From contig NZ_WEZT01000016.1 in assembly GCF_009863985.1 (NCBI RefSeq), positions 1 to 51,097 of the forward strand: a stretch of DNA of 51,097 nucleotides, in the 5' to 3' direction. Positions 23,676 through 32,309 of this stretch are shown here, piece by piece (within the stretch, counting starts at the first letter, position 1; each line of letters begins with the position of its first letter). Source of the stretch: Furfurilactobacillus milii (GTDB taxonomy: Bacteria; Bacillota; Bacilli; Lactobacillales; Lactobacillaceae). A model generated the notes under the pieces. It was not told where the DNA came from, did not search any database, and saw nothing but the letters and a program-made list of their open reading frames with translations. The position numbers were made by a program, and so were the translations under genes.

Positions 23676-24814
23676 TGATGAAACTAACTCCACGCGAAAA
23701 GTGGTCGTTAATTTTTGAAGGGGTAGTAACCATTGTGTTGCTGCTCCTTTTAAATCTATCGCTGGTTGTGATTTTGAACGATCTGTTGCACTCTAATCCG
23801 GGGATTGCCGGTGGAGTGTACATGATCAAACGGTCACTGGTGATTGGTGGACGGTACATTTGGAGCTATCAAAATATTTTTATTGCAGTCATGATTCTTA
23901 TCGACTGTGCTGTTTTGTATTGGCGCTTAATCAGACGCTATCACCTTTACCAGATGAATCATATCATCGATGAATTGCACTATATTTCAGACGGTCACTT
24001 GGAGCACCGTATTTCATTCAAACTGAATCATCGTTTGCAGCGGGTCGTGGATTCGGTCAACTCATTGGTTGATTCCGCCACTCAGTCGATGAATGATGAG
24101 CGCCAGGCAGAACGTTCGAAGGATGAATTGATTACAAACGTCAGTCATGATATTCGAACCCCATTAACGTCCATCATTGGCTATTTGGGCTTGATTGAGA
24201 ATAATCAGTACCAGACAGACGAAGATTTGGTCAAATACTCTCACATTGCCTATTTGAAGGCCACCCAGATGAAATCGTTGGTGGAAGATCTGTTTGAGTA
24301 CCTGAAAATGCGCGGTACTGAAGCTGAGTTGACCATTAATGAAATCAACTTCAGTCAAATGCTCGAACAGTTAGCTGCCAGTTATGAACTGGAAGCGAGT
24401 CGGAAACAACTAACAATTACGTCGACGACTGTTCCTGACAATATTATGATGGAAGCTGATGCTGAGAAGTTGGGGCGTGTGTTCAATAACCTGATTTCAA
24501 ACGCGCTTAAGTATGGTGAGAACGCTACGTTTATCGAACTGAATGCCAAGCTAAAGGGCAACGAAGTTATCGTGCGTGTTTCCAACGATGGTCGTGAAAT
24601 TCCAACGGCGGCGTTAAATCAGCTGTTTGAACGTTTCTACCGCGTTGAAGAATCACGTTCGAAGGAAACTGGCGGGACTGGACTAGGCTTGGCCATTGCG
24701 CAGAGTATCGTTGAGCGTCATGGTGGCTATATCTTTGCTGAGTCCGATGAGAACCTTACGAGTTTCGTGATCCATCTACCGATTCATCATGATCAGCCTT
24801 TGCAACAACCATAA
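23675..24814 (+). CDS. Membrane sensor histidine kinase (VanS-like)
   Basis: A 379-aa kinase: two membrane helices (about 12-33 and 66-82) around a short extracellular loop of about 30 residues, a HAMP-like linker, the H-box SHDIRTPLTS with His158, the N-box FNNLISNALKYG and G-box GTGLGLAIAQS. The very short external loop suggests it senses something in or near the membrane rather than a large ligand. Partner of the regulator upstream. The adjacent YhgE/Pip gene is a possible target. Confidence 0.92.
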   Translation: MMKLTPREKWSLIFEGVVTIVLLLLLNLSLVVILNDLLHSNPGIAGGVYMIKRSLVIGGRYIWSYQNIFIAVMILIDCAVLYWRLIRRYHLYQMNHIIDELHYISDGHLEHRISFKLNHRLQRVVDSVNSLVDSATQSMNDERQAERSKDELITNVSHDIRTPLTSIIGYLGLIENNQYQTDEDLVKYSHIAYLKATQMKSLVEDLFEYLKMRGTEAELTINEINFSQMLEQLAASYELEASRKQLTITSTTVPDNIMMEADAEKLGRVFNNLISNALKYGENATFIELNAKLKGNEVIVRVSNDGREIPTAALNQLFERFYRVEESRSKETGGTGLGLAIAQSIVERHGGYIFAESDENLTSFVIHLPIHHDQPLQQP

Positions 24815-24839
24815 ATAATAGATGTTATATAGAAGAGAT

Positions 24840-24882
24840 AATCCGTTTCAACGATTTTTTTTCGTTTGAAACGGATTTTTTT
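24840..24882 (+). terminator. Terminator after the two-component system
   Basis: Stem AATCCGTTTCAA / TTGAAACGGATT with inner CG/CG pairing, then seven T. Confidence 0.9.
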
Positions 24883-24971
24883 GTGCTTTTAAAGTGCTGC
24901 AGAACCGCACCGTTAAGCGCTCTCAATGAAGTAGAATAATTAAGAAAACGTTTTAGTGCGCTGATAAATGG

Positions 24972-25022
24972 TTGAGGTTTGTTAACAATCGGTGTATATT
25001 GTGGACTTGTAATGTCCGCAAT
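24972..25022 (+). promoter_or_regulatory. Promoter and dyad operator before the YhgE/Pip gene
   Basis: TTGAGG at 24972-24977, 17-base spacer, TATATT at 24995-25000. Directly downstream is a dyad TTGTGGAC...GTCCGCAA (about 25000-25022), well placed for a repressor such as the MarR protein encoded after the gene. Confidence 0.5.
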
Positions 25023-25107
25023 GAAAAGCTTATTTTTTTGTGGGCACGGTCGCATAAAAACGTTTGTATGTAACTTAGAATGACGAGAGAAAAAGAGGTG
25101 GCACCAC

Positions 25108-28104
25108 GTGAAGATGATTGCGAATGAATGGAAATTTATTGGAAAGAATCGGTTAATTCTGATTTCCGTTCTTGCTATTATGATTATTCCATTCTTGTAC
25201 AGTATTTTCTTCTTGAAGTCTGTTTGGAACCCATATGGGGAAACACAGCATTTGCCTGTTGCCGTTGTTAACAACGACCAACCGGTAAAATATCAAGGCC
25301 AGACGATGAACGTCGGGGACCAAGCAATTAAATCCCTGAAGAAGGATCATCAGCTTGGTTGGCGGTTTGTTTCTGAAAAGAAGGCTAAGCAAGGGTTAAA
25401 GGACAAAAAGTACTACACGATTGTTACTTTCCCAAAGGACACATCTAAAAATGCTGCATCCGTGCTGAGCAAGAACCCCAAAAAGATGGATATCCAATAC
25501 GAAACCAATGGATCGTTAAACTACATTGGTGAAGTTATCAGTCAGATTGGTGCCACCGGGTTAAACGAAAAGATTCGTCAAACAATCATCAAGGCTTATG
25601 CCGATGCAACTTTCCAACAAGTTAAAAAGGTTGGGAAGGGAATGAATACCGCTGCTAAGGGTGCTAAGACCTTGTCTAAGGGTCAAAAGACACTTGGTAC
25701 TGGTATCGATACCTACACGGCTTACGTGAGCCAGGTGAACGATGGTGTCCAAACCATGAAGATGAGTGTCGGACCATTATCATCTGGTGTCGGTAAGTTG
25801 GCTGATGGTGGTAAGACGCTGAACAATGGCTTGCAGACGTTGAACGGCAGTACCGGTCAATTGGCTGGCGGTGTTAATCAGCTTGCCAGCGGTTCAGGCC
25901 AATTAGCCAGTGGTGTGCAAACGTACACTAACGGTGTTGGAACACTGAACTCTGGTATTCAGACGTTGAATGGTAGCACTGGTCAATTGGCTGGTGGTGT
26001 TAGTCAACTTGCCAATGGTGGAAATGCTTTGAATTCTGGCATTCAAACATTGAATGGTAAAACTGCACAATTAGCTAGTGGTGCTAATCAGTTATCAAAC
26101 GGTGCTAATCAAGTTAATAGCGGCGTTCAACAGTACACGAATGCTGTTTCCCAGTTGAATTCTGGGTTAGGTGAGATTTCTCAAAACAATGGTCAAATAA
26201 CTGCTGGATTGCAGAAAATCAAAGATTCATCCGCTCAGTTATCTGAACTACCAGACATGTTGAAAGCGATGCAATCGGTTCATGATCAAACACCAGCTTT
26301 ACAGAAGAGCATGGCGGATTTACAATCCCAGATGGGTACTTTAAGCACACTTTCTGATTTGCAAAAGACTGTTTCTGATGCTCATCTTGGTAGTATTAAT
26401 ACTGGCGATGCCACCAAGGGACTTCAAGTTGCGAAGGACAGTGCTGGTGCAGCCAGCGCTTCGTTTGACAAGATTGTTGCCGACATCAATGGTTCTAGTT
26501 TAAGTGATACCGATAAGCAAACTGCAATTAATGCAATTCAAGGTGATGTTGCAGCTGGTAAAACTTCTGCATTAACTGCTCAGGGTGCAGCCGACAAGGT
26601 TAATGCCGGTCTTAGTGGCATGACTGATGTCTTGACTAAAATTCAGCCTGCTCTCAATCAGTTAAACGGGGTTGACGTTAACGCGCTGAGTAAATCAGCA
26701 GCTTCCACATTCCAACAAGCAGATCAATTATTAGGGACTGCGGGTTCACTGACTTCTCAAGACACGATTAATAAGTTACAAAATCTAGCCGCTCAAACAT
26801 CGAGCATGTCGACACAGTTAGATGGTATTCAAACGTATGTTAATAGCGTTGCTAAAGCGTCTGCTGGTGCCTCACAGCTGAACAGTCAATCAGGGGCACT
26901 TATTTCTGGAACTTCCCAATTGTCAGGTGGTTTAGCACAGCTTAACAGTCAGGTTCCTGCACTGACTGGTGGTGTTAGTCAACTGGCTAATGGTTCCGAA
27001 CAACTCTCTGGTGGTCTTAATCAGTTGAATACTCAGGTACCAACATTAACCAACGGTGTTCAACAATTGGCTAATGGTTCATCACAATTGAATGCCAACT
27101 CTGGTGCACTTGTATCAGGTGCTAACCAATTGAATGGTGGTATCGGTCAGTTGAACGCTCAGGTACCTCAATTAGTCGGTGGTGTTCAACAATTGGCAAA
27201 TGGTTCTTACCAGCTTTCTGGTGGTTTGGATCAACTGAACAGTCAAATCCCAGCCTTAACAGATGGTGTTAACCAGCTTGCTGATGGTACTTCTCAATTG
27301 AACAGCAACTCGCCAGCCTTGAAAGACGGCACGAAGAAGTTGGTTACCGGTTCTGTTAAACTATCAGACGCACTTGGTAAAGGTGCTGATCAAGTTAATG
27401 CAATGCCATTAACTTCTAAGACTTCTGACATGTTTAGTGCGCCAACCAAGTTGACACACAAGAGTTACAGTAAGGTTGCTAACTACGGGCACGCATTGGC
27501 ACCTTACGTACTATCAGTTGCCTTGTATGTTGGGGCAATCGTCTTCAACTTTGCATACCCAATTCGGAAGGTTTCAATGTCTGGGCAAAGCGCAACGGCT
27601 TGGTTCTTCAGTAAGAGCACGATTGGTTTAGTTGTTGCCGTGGTTCAAGCAGTTGCTGAAACTGGTTTGATGATGTTATTCGGCTTGTCAGCTGATCATC
27701 CTGGTCAGATGTTTGCCGTTTCAATTAGTTTCTCGATAGCGTCGATGTTCCTCGTCATGTTCCTATCCATGTTACTGGATAACCCTGGTCGTTTCATCGC
27801 CATGGTTCTTCTGATGTTGCAACTTGGTGGTTCAGGCGGTACATTCCCAATGCAAGTAACAAACGGCTTCTACAATGCCATTCATCCATACTTACCAATG
27901 ACGTACTCAATTCTTGGCTTACGTCAGGGATTAACGTCCGGCTTGGGTAATGACACGGTTACACAGGCAGTTGGCTTGTTACTGCTGATGGCAGTGATCT
28001 TCGCAGTCCTGTTATGGTTGTCGATGTTGTTATTGCAACGCATGCATCTACAAGGCTTCTCGCAGCTTGATGATAATCAGAAGTTACAAGATGTTGAAAA
28101 ATAG
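25108..28104 (+). CDS. YhgE/Pip family membrane protein
   Basis: A 998-aa protein of the YhgE/Pip type. One N-terminal helix (about 14-32) is followed by WNPYGETQHLPVAVVNND, the family hallmark. A long extracellular part (about 180-760) is made of repeats of the form QLASG-x-QLASG-x-x-x-x-x-NG, predicted to form helical heptads; the DNA is repetitive at about 25760-26160 and 26880-27320. The C-terminus has six helices of the ABC-2 permease type. Family members include the phage infection protein Pip of lactococci and relatives of EsaA of type VII secretion. A GTG start is chosen (AGAGGTGG 6 bases upstream). Confidence 0.88.
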   Translation: MKMIANEWKFIGKNRLILISVLAIMIIPFLYSIFFLKSVWNPYGETQHLPVAVVNNDQPVKYQGQTMNVGDQAIKSLKKDHQLGWRFVSEKKAKQGLKDKKYYTIVTFPKDTSKNAASVLSKNPKKMDIQYETNGSLNYIGEVISQIGATGLNEKIRQTIIKAYADATFQQVKKVGKGMNTAAKGAKTLSKGQKTLGTGIDTYTAYVSQVNDGVQTMKMSVGPLSSGVGKLADGGKTLNNGLQTLNGSTGQLAGGVNQLASGSGQLASGVQTYTNGVGTLNSGIQTLNGSTGQLAGGVSQLANGGNALNSGIQTLNGKTAQLASGANQLSNGANQVNSGVQQYTNAVSQLNSGLGEISQNNGQITAGLQKIKDSSAQLSELPDMLKAMQSVHDQTPALQKSMADLQSQMGTLSTLSDLQKTVSDAHLGSINTGDATKGLQVAKDSAGAASASFDKIVADINGSSLSDTDKQTAINAIQGDVAAGKTSALTAQGAADKVNAGLSGMTDVLTKIQPALNQLNGVDVNALSKSAASTFQQADQLLGTAGSLTSQDTINKLQNLAAQTSSMSTQLDGIQTYVNSVAKASAGASQLNSQSGALISGTSQLSGGLAQLNSQVPALTGGVSQLANGSEQLSGGLNQLNTQVPTLTNGVQQLANGSSQLNANSGALVSGANQLNGGIGQLNAQVPQLVGGVQQLANGSYQLSGGLDQLNSQIPALTDGVNQLADGTSQLNSNSPALKDGTKKLVTGSVKLSDALGKGADQVNAMPLTSKTSDMFSAPTKLTHKSYSKVANYGHALAPYVLSVALYVGAIVFNFAYPIRKVSMSGQSATAWFFSKSTIGLVVAVVQAVAETGLMMLFGLSADHPGQMFAVSISFSIASMFLVMFLSMLLDNPGRFIAMVLLMLQLGGSGGTFPMQVTNGFYNAIHPYLPMTYSILGLRQGLTSGLGNDTVTQAVGLLLLMAVIFAVLLWLSMLLLQRMHLQGFSQLDDNQKLQDVEK

Positions 28105-28116
28105 TTTTTAATAAAG

Positions 28117-28155
28117 AAGTCGTCACGGCCAAACTTGGCTGTGACGGCTTTTTTT
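28117..28155 (+). terminator. Terminator of the YhgE/Pip gene
   Basis: Stem AAGTCGTCAC / GTGACGGCTT with inner GCCAA/TTGGC, followed by TTTTTTT. Confidence 0.88.
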
Positions 28156-28381
28156 GGTGGTTTACTTCGAAAAAAGATGAGTAATAATTCCCGTAATAAA
28201 AATAAATAAGTGCTCGTTTATGCAATAATTTGATTGTGCGTGATATACTTTGAATATAAATTAATCCCATTGACTATAAACGTCATATAAAAGTAAATGT
28301 TTAATCGATTGACGGGATTGACATTAAACTATTCTTGTTAAAAATGGTTGCGCAAGTTACGGATATATTAGGAGAAATCAA

Positions 28382-28837
28382 ATGCAAAATGAGCAACAAC
28401 TTGAAATGGTGATTACAATGATGTCAGAAGGCTATTTGGCGAGTTTCCGTTCGATAGAGAAAACGTTAAAGCGAGTTGCAAAAAAATTCGGGTTAGGGTG
28501 GAGCAGTCTGTCTATTTTGAACCAGATTGCTAATGATGCTAGTGTCACCACAGCTGACTTGATTCAGCAAAATCACATTTCTAAGGGCGCTGTCTCACTT
28601 CAAATTACTGAGTTACTCAACCGTAATTTGATCAAAATTAGCGAAGACGAAAATGATCGGCGCCGCCATCGAATTGAACTGACCAAACGTGGGGAAAAAT
28701 TGGCTGATCGGGTACATACTCAAGCCAATGAAATTGCTCAAAGTGTTCTGGACAATATGCCACTGAACGAAATGCGGCGTCTGCATCAAAACTTTGCTAC
28801 GTTTGCAGAGACATTGAGCAATACACCAATCAAGTAG
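28382..28837 (+). CDS. MarR family regulator (paralogue 1)
   Basis: A 151-aa winged-helix regulator. The core NHISKGAVSLQITELLNRNLIKISEDENDRRRHR (cited by its ends, about 66-100) is the recognition helix and wing with the conserved DxRxR. It shares the opening M-x-x-EGYL-x-SFR-x-IEK and GxGWSxLSILNQ with the second MarR protein at 29908, so they are close paralogues. It follows the YhgE/Pip gene and could repress it. TAGGAG ribosome binding site; an inverted repeat GTTTAAT...ATTAAAC lies in the upstream region. Confidence 0.88.
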   Translation: MQNEQQLEMVITMMSEGYLASFRSIEKTLKRVAKKFGLGWSSLSILNQIANDASVTTADLIQQNHISKGAVSLQITELLNRNLIKISEDENDRRRHRIELTKRGEKLADRVHTQANEIAQSVLDNMPLNEMRRLHQNFATFAETLSNTPIK

Positions 28838-28867
28838 TCAATTTTAAAAGCTATGTACAGGAAATTA

Positions 28868-28893
28868 AACGCAGAAAATTCTGCGTTTTTTAT
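28868..28893 (+). terminator. Terminator of MarR paralogue 1
   Basis: Stem ACGCAGAA / TTCTGCGT with a 2-base loop core, then TTTTTATTTT. Confidence 0.85.
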
Positions 28894-28986
28894 TTTGACT
28901 TAAAACAAATATTAGCCATTCTATTAATGATTGCATCGAGTAAACTATTAATGGCGCGAATCGTTATTTAATAGGGAGGGTCTCTT

Positions 28987-29539
28987 ATGACATATAATGT
29001 ACAACCATTACGAACAGCTACAGAAATTCAACAGTTTTTGCACGCGGTCAGCGTAGGAAGGTATAGTAAGCGGAATCGTTTTCTAGTATTGCTGGGTATG
29101 AACACGGGACTGCGAATGAGTGATATCGTTCGTTTGCGAGTCGCTGACGTGAAGCAGATTTATAATTGTACAATTACGGAACAGAAAACGGGTAAAAAAA
29201 GATTGCTATATTTGGCCAGTATCCGTGAGGAAGTGCTGACCTATATTGATGGTTTGTCGGACAGCAATTATCTATTTATCAGTAACTATGGTCGACCGCT
29301 ACGAGTTAACTCAGTTTTATAAAATATTTCAGAAAGCAGCCTTACGAATGCATCGTCAGGACATTGGGACACACACATTGCGGAAAACATTTGGCTACCA
29401 TTACTATCAGCAAACACATGATATTGCGACATTAATGATTTTGTTAAATCATTCGAGTGAATCTGTTACAAAGCGCTATTTGGGCATTGAAGAACTAGAC
29501 ATTCAGAATGCGTTGAAGGGATTTCGGCTGGGTAAATAA
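28987..29539 (+). pseudogene. Short tyrosine recombinase, split by a one-base frameshift
   Basis: Two frames (28987-29322 and from about 29305 to 29539) join into one protein of about 183 aa that lacks the SAM-like N-terminal domain. All catalytic residues are present across the joint: Arg43 in NTGLRMSD, Lys in EQKTGKKRL, HTLRK, LNHSS and Tyr in KRYLGI. The frame breaks in TCAGTTTTATAAA near 29315-29323: removing one T from the T4 run restores ...VNSVYKIFQKAALRM. It could be a pseudogene, a sequencing error or a slippage switch. GGGAGGG precedes the ATG. Inverted repeats start 13 bases after its stop. Confidence 0.8.
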
Positions 29540-29540
29540 A

Positions 29541-29569
29541 AGTCACGACTCTAGCAAGAATCGTGACAT
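29541..29569 (+). repeat. Left inverted repeat / putative recombinase core site (IRL)
   Basis: Arms GTCACGACTC and GAATCGTGAC flank the 6-base spacer TAGCAA, the geometry of a tyrosine-recombinase crossover site. The 18 bases 29552-29569 (TAGCAAGAATCGTGACAT) recur in perfect inverse orientation at 29811-29828. No T-run follows, so it is not a terminator. Confidence 0.7.
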
Positions 29570-29810
29570 ATAGTAGGCAGAAGGTTGGTATATCGGCGAT
29601 CTATTATTCATAGACGATAGTTAAATAAAGTGACCAATTGAATACAGCAGGGTATTATGTGTGATAGCACATATCGTTAACAAAGAATTTCTAAATGATC
29701 ACACTTTTAAAATGTTGATATATGAAGGATAGACAAAGTATTTACCACTTTAATAGTTCATCTTGTTAATGAACGTATGTTATACTTTTATTAGTGGAAT
29801 ATATTGAGCC
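29570..29810. promoter_or_regulatory. Putative invertible promoter segment
   Basis: 241 bases between the inverted repeats, with no gene. On the + strand it holds an extended -10 promoter (TGTTATACT; -10 at 29781-29786, -35-like TTCATC at 29757-29762, 18-base spacer) that reads into MarR paralogue 2. On the minus strand it holds TTAACG (29680-29675), 17 bases, TAATAC (29657-29652), whose spacer contains the palindrome TATGTG-TGATAG-CACATA. Inversion would swap which promoter faces the MarR gene. Inversion itself is inference. Confidence 0.5.
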
Positions 29811-29828
29811 ATGTCACGATTCTTGCTA
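29811..29828 (-). repeat. Right inverted repeat (IRR)
   Basis: ATGTCACGATTCTTGCTA is the exact reverse complement of 29552-29569. The spacer bases TTGCTA are inverted relative to IRL, as expected for inversion rather than excision. The second half-site on its right is degenerate. It lies in the 5' untranslated region of the downstream MarR gene. Confidence 0.7.
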
Positions 29829-29907
29829 TTTTAGTGAATTGCATTTAATTTATTGTGAATTGTGCGGCCCAAAAGTGTTCCCATCAACTAATAAGGTGGT
29901 GTCACTC

Positions 29908-30366
29908 GTGGATAATCAAAAAGAAGAACAAAAATTGGTCGTTGATATGATGACAGAGGGGTATCTGTCGAGTTTCCGCCAGATTGAAAAGGTTCTTGGT
30001 CGAGTTTCAACTACGTTTGGTATTGGGTGGAGCGGCCTATCGATATTGAATCAACTCGCTACAAATCCGAATGTGAACGTATCTGACATGGCAGCGAAAA
30101 ACCATGTGACTAAGGGTGCAATTTCTATTCAAATTTCTGAATTGATGAAGGATGGCCTGATTGAGATGGCTGAAGATCCAAACGATCGTCGTCATCACAT
30201 CATAAAGCTGACCAAAAAAGGTCAAAAAATGGCTGATCGCGAAGTTGCCCAAGCAAAAGCCATGGCAGCGAAAGTCTTAAATAATATGGGTGAAGCAGAA
30301 ATGATGCGGCTACATACTGACTTTGCTGCTTTTGCTCATCTTCTTGAAGATACTAAACTTGAATAA
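29908..30366 (+). CDS. MarR family regulator (paralogue 2)
   Basis: A 152-aa MarR protein. The HTH and wing (NHVTKGAISIQISELM and EDPNDRRHH, about 66-100) are intact. It is clearly paralogous to the regulator at 28382, sharing the EGYLxSFRxIEK start and the helix after the wing. I place the start at the GTG at 29908 after AAGGTGG; the open frame runs further upstream to 29794 through the promoter and inverted repeat, which is unlikely to be coding. Its expression may depend on the orientation of the 29570-29810 segment. Confidence 0.85.
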   Translation: MDNQKEEQKLVVDMMTEGYLSSFRQIEKVLGRVSTTFGIGWSGLSILNQLATNPNVNVSDMAAKNHVTKGAISIQISELMKDGLIEMAEDPNDRRHHIIKLTKKGQKMADREVAQAKAMAAKVLNNMGEAEMMRLHTDFAAFAHLLEDTKLE

Positions 30367-30471
30367 TTTTTTTGTGCTTGAATTTACACTTTAAGTGCAA
30401 CACTAATTAAATAAAGAATGGCCCATGGCCAAATTTCTGTAAAATGATGTTTGCGAAAACAATCATGAAAG

Positions 30472-30568
30472 GTAATCACTCCCTATATTGGTTGGAATTA
30501 GCTACTACCATTGTAAGTGATTGCTTTGGGCTTTTTAATTTCTGTTCGGATTAATTATAGAATTTGCC
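30472..30568 (+). repeat. 97-bp exact repeat, copy 2
   Basis: Identical to 11124-11220. Here the left flank is different (a leader-like segment with TTGCACTT-type dyad at about 30376-30402), yet the junction with the 97-bp module falls at the same base. An in-frame ATG at 30465 opens a 29-codon frame through the module (MKGNHSLYWLELATTIVSD...), which I regard as unlikely to be a gene. The module ends in the IS30-like terminal repeat. Confidence 0.85.
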
Positions 30569-30590
30569 ATGAAGAAAAGTTTGCTATACT
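30563..30590 (+). promoter_or_regulatory. Hybrid promoter with -35 inside the repeat end
   Basis: TATACT at 30585-30590 lies 16 bases after TTTGCC (30563-30568), the last bases of the 97-bp repeat. The element end would thus supply the -35 for the DUF402 gene. Confidence 0.45.
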
Positions 30591-30609
30591 ATCTTGAGAG
30601 GTGAAAAAA

Positions 30610-31170
30610 TTGAATATGCCCAGAGAAGGCGAATTTATTGCCATAAAAAGTTATAAACATGATAGAAGTCTGCACCGCACATGGCGGGACACGATGGTTT
30701 TGAAAAATACAGATAATGAATTTATTGGTGTTAACGACCATACATTAGTTACAGAAGATGATGGTCGAAGATGGGTGACAAGGGAACCAGCAATTGTATA
30801 TTTTCATCGCCACTATTGGTTTAATATTATTGCGATGATTCGAGATAATGGTGTTTCGTATTACTGTAACTTAGCCTCACCTTTTACAATGGATAAAGAA
30901 GCATTAAAATATGTGGATTATGATTTAGACGTGAAAGTGTTCCCTAATGGTGAAAAGAAGCTTTTAGACGTTGATGAGTATCAAGCACATGGTCTGAAAT
31001 GGGAATATAGTGAAGAACTGGATATGATTTTAAAATCCAATGTTAAAGTGTTAGTTGACTGGATCAACAATGCTAAGGGACCGTTTTCAAAAGAATACAT
31101 TGATTTATGGTATCGACGTTATCGAATGCTATTGAAAACGAATTACAAAGAAAATGAATCTTTTCTATAG
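30610..31170 (+). CDS. DUF402 nucleoside di-/triphosphatase
   Basis: A 186-aa protein of the DUF402/Ntdp family (B. subtilis YgaC type). Conserved pieces: [22 protein letters not shown] (by its ends, residues 4-25), [29 protein letters not shown] and YYCNLASPF with [14 protein letters not shown]. Family members hydrolyse nucleoside di- and triphosphates with divalent metal. A TTG at 30610 follows GAGAGGTG; an ATG two codons later is also possible. Expression may rely on the hybrid promoter provided by the repeat upstream. Confidence 0.85.
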   Translation: MNMPREGEFIAIKSYKHDRSLHRTWRDTMVLKNTDNEFIGVNDHTLVTEDDGRRWVTREPAIVYFHRHYWFNIIAMIRDNGVSYYCNLASPFTMDKEALKYVDYDLDVKVFPNGEKKLLDVDEYQAHGLKWEYSEELDMILKSNVKVLVDWINNAKGPFSKEYIDLWYRRYRMLLKTNYKENESFL

Positions 31171-31178
31171 ATTGATAG

Positions 31179-32309
31179 GTGATTAATATTTTTGATAAGT
31201 TAAGGCATGAAAATATCCTTTATTGGTCAGCGGTTGCACTGGCAATTGCGACGTTTGTTTGGGTTTTGACGCAGATGGGTTTTCTATTCCGACCAATTGG
31301 TACTTTTATATCTGTCATTTTTGTTCCACTAATAATTTCAGGCTTTCTTTTTTATATGCTGAATCCATTGGTGAAGTTACTTATGAAAGTCAGAGTTGGA
31401 CGCTTCAGTATTAATCGAACTGGAGGAACAGCTATTGTAATTGTTTCTTTGCTGGGCATAGTTTTGTTGGGAATATTTTCATTAATCCCGATTCTGTCGA
31501 CACAGATTGGACAACTAATCTCAAACGTTCCACACATTGCGGCACAGTCACAAAAGGTGATCACTAAATATATTGGAGATTCTCACATACTTCAAAATGA
31601 AAATGTGGATCACTATGTAAAAGGTCTTGAAAAGTCATTTTCAACATGGGCTCAAACATTTATAAAAAATTTGAGTAATAGTCTTGGATCAATCGTTGGG
31701 ACGGTGACTAATGTCACGGTTACTGCTATCACAGTTCCTGTGATTTTGTTTTACATGCTGAAGGACAGTAACAAATTTATTCCTGCGATTTCTAAATTTT
31801 TACCTTCCAAAAGAAAACAACCGATTATTGATTTGTTATTTAAAATGAGTGAAACAATTTCGCAATATATTTCTGGTCAGGTTATTGAGTGTTTGTTTGT
31901 TGGCTTTTTCACTAGTATGGGCTACATGCTGATTGGATTGCCCATCGGTATACTACTCGGAATCATTGCCGGTTTATGTAACATTATTCCATACGTTGGC
32001 CCGTATATTGGTATCACGCCAGCCATCATTGTGACTTTGATTTTAGCACCTCAAAAAATCATCTGGGTTATTGTTGTTGTTTTGGTTGTACAACAAGTTG
32101 ATGGAAACATTATTTACCCAAATATTATTGGTAAAACTTTAAAGATTCATCCTCTGACTATTATAATTTTATTGTTAGCGGCTGGACATTTGGCTGGCAT
32201 TCCAGGAATGATACTTGGAATTCCATTTTATGCGGTTCTTAGAACTATTGTTCAATACGTCTGGAACATTTTTCACTTGGATAGTGACGAAAATGCGTCA
32301 AATGAATAA
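31179..32309 (+). CDS. AI-2E family (PerM/YdiK-type) permease
   Basis: A 376-aa membrane protein of PF01594. About 8 helices: a pair near the N-terminus (17-60), one at about 72-95, and a group from 180 to 360 containing the conserved GLPIGILLGIIAGLCNIIPYVGP and GMILGIPFYAVLRTI. Family members export autoinducer-2 or act as Na+(Li+)/H+ antiporters. The start is uncertain: GTG at 31179 has a poor ribosome binding site, and GGTG there might instead serve an ATT at 31188. It follows DUF402 by 8 bases, so the two form an operon. Confidence 0.82.
   Translation: MINIFDKLRHENILYWSAVALAIATFVWVLTQMGFLFRPIGTFISVIFVPLIISGFLFYMLNPLVKLLMKVRVGRFSINRTGGTAIVIVSLLGIVLLGIFSLIPILSTQIGQLISNVPHIAAQSQKVITKYIGDSHILQNENVDHYVKGLEKSFSTWAQTFIKNLSNSLGSIVGTVTNVTVTAITVPVILFYMLKDSNKFIPAISKFLPSKRKQPIIDLLFKMSETISQYISGQVIECLFVGFFTSMGYMLIGLPIGILLGIIAGLCNIIPYVGPYIGITPAIIVTLILAPQKIIWVIVVVLVVQQVDGNIIYPNIIGKTLKIHPLTIIILLLAAGHLAGIPGMILGIPFYAVLRTIVQYVWNIFHLDSDENASNE

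Noticed and set aside
24825-25274. 149-codon minus-strand frame over the YhgE/Pip promoter
   Set aside because: Covers a clear terminator and promoter of the other strand and has no family signal.
29541-29569. Hairpin after the recombinase read as a terminator
   Set aside because: No T-run follows; the 6-base spacer and distant inverted copy fit a recombination site better.
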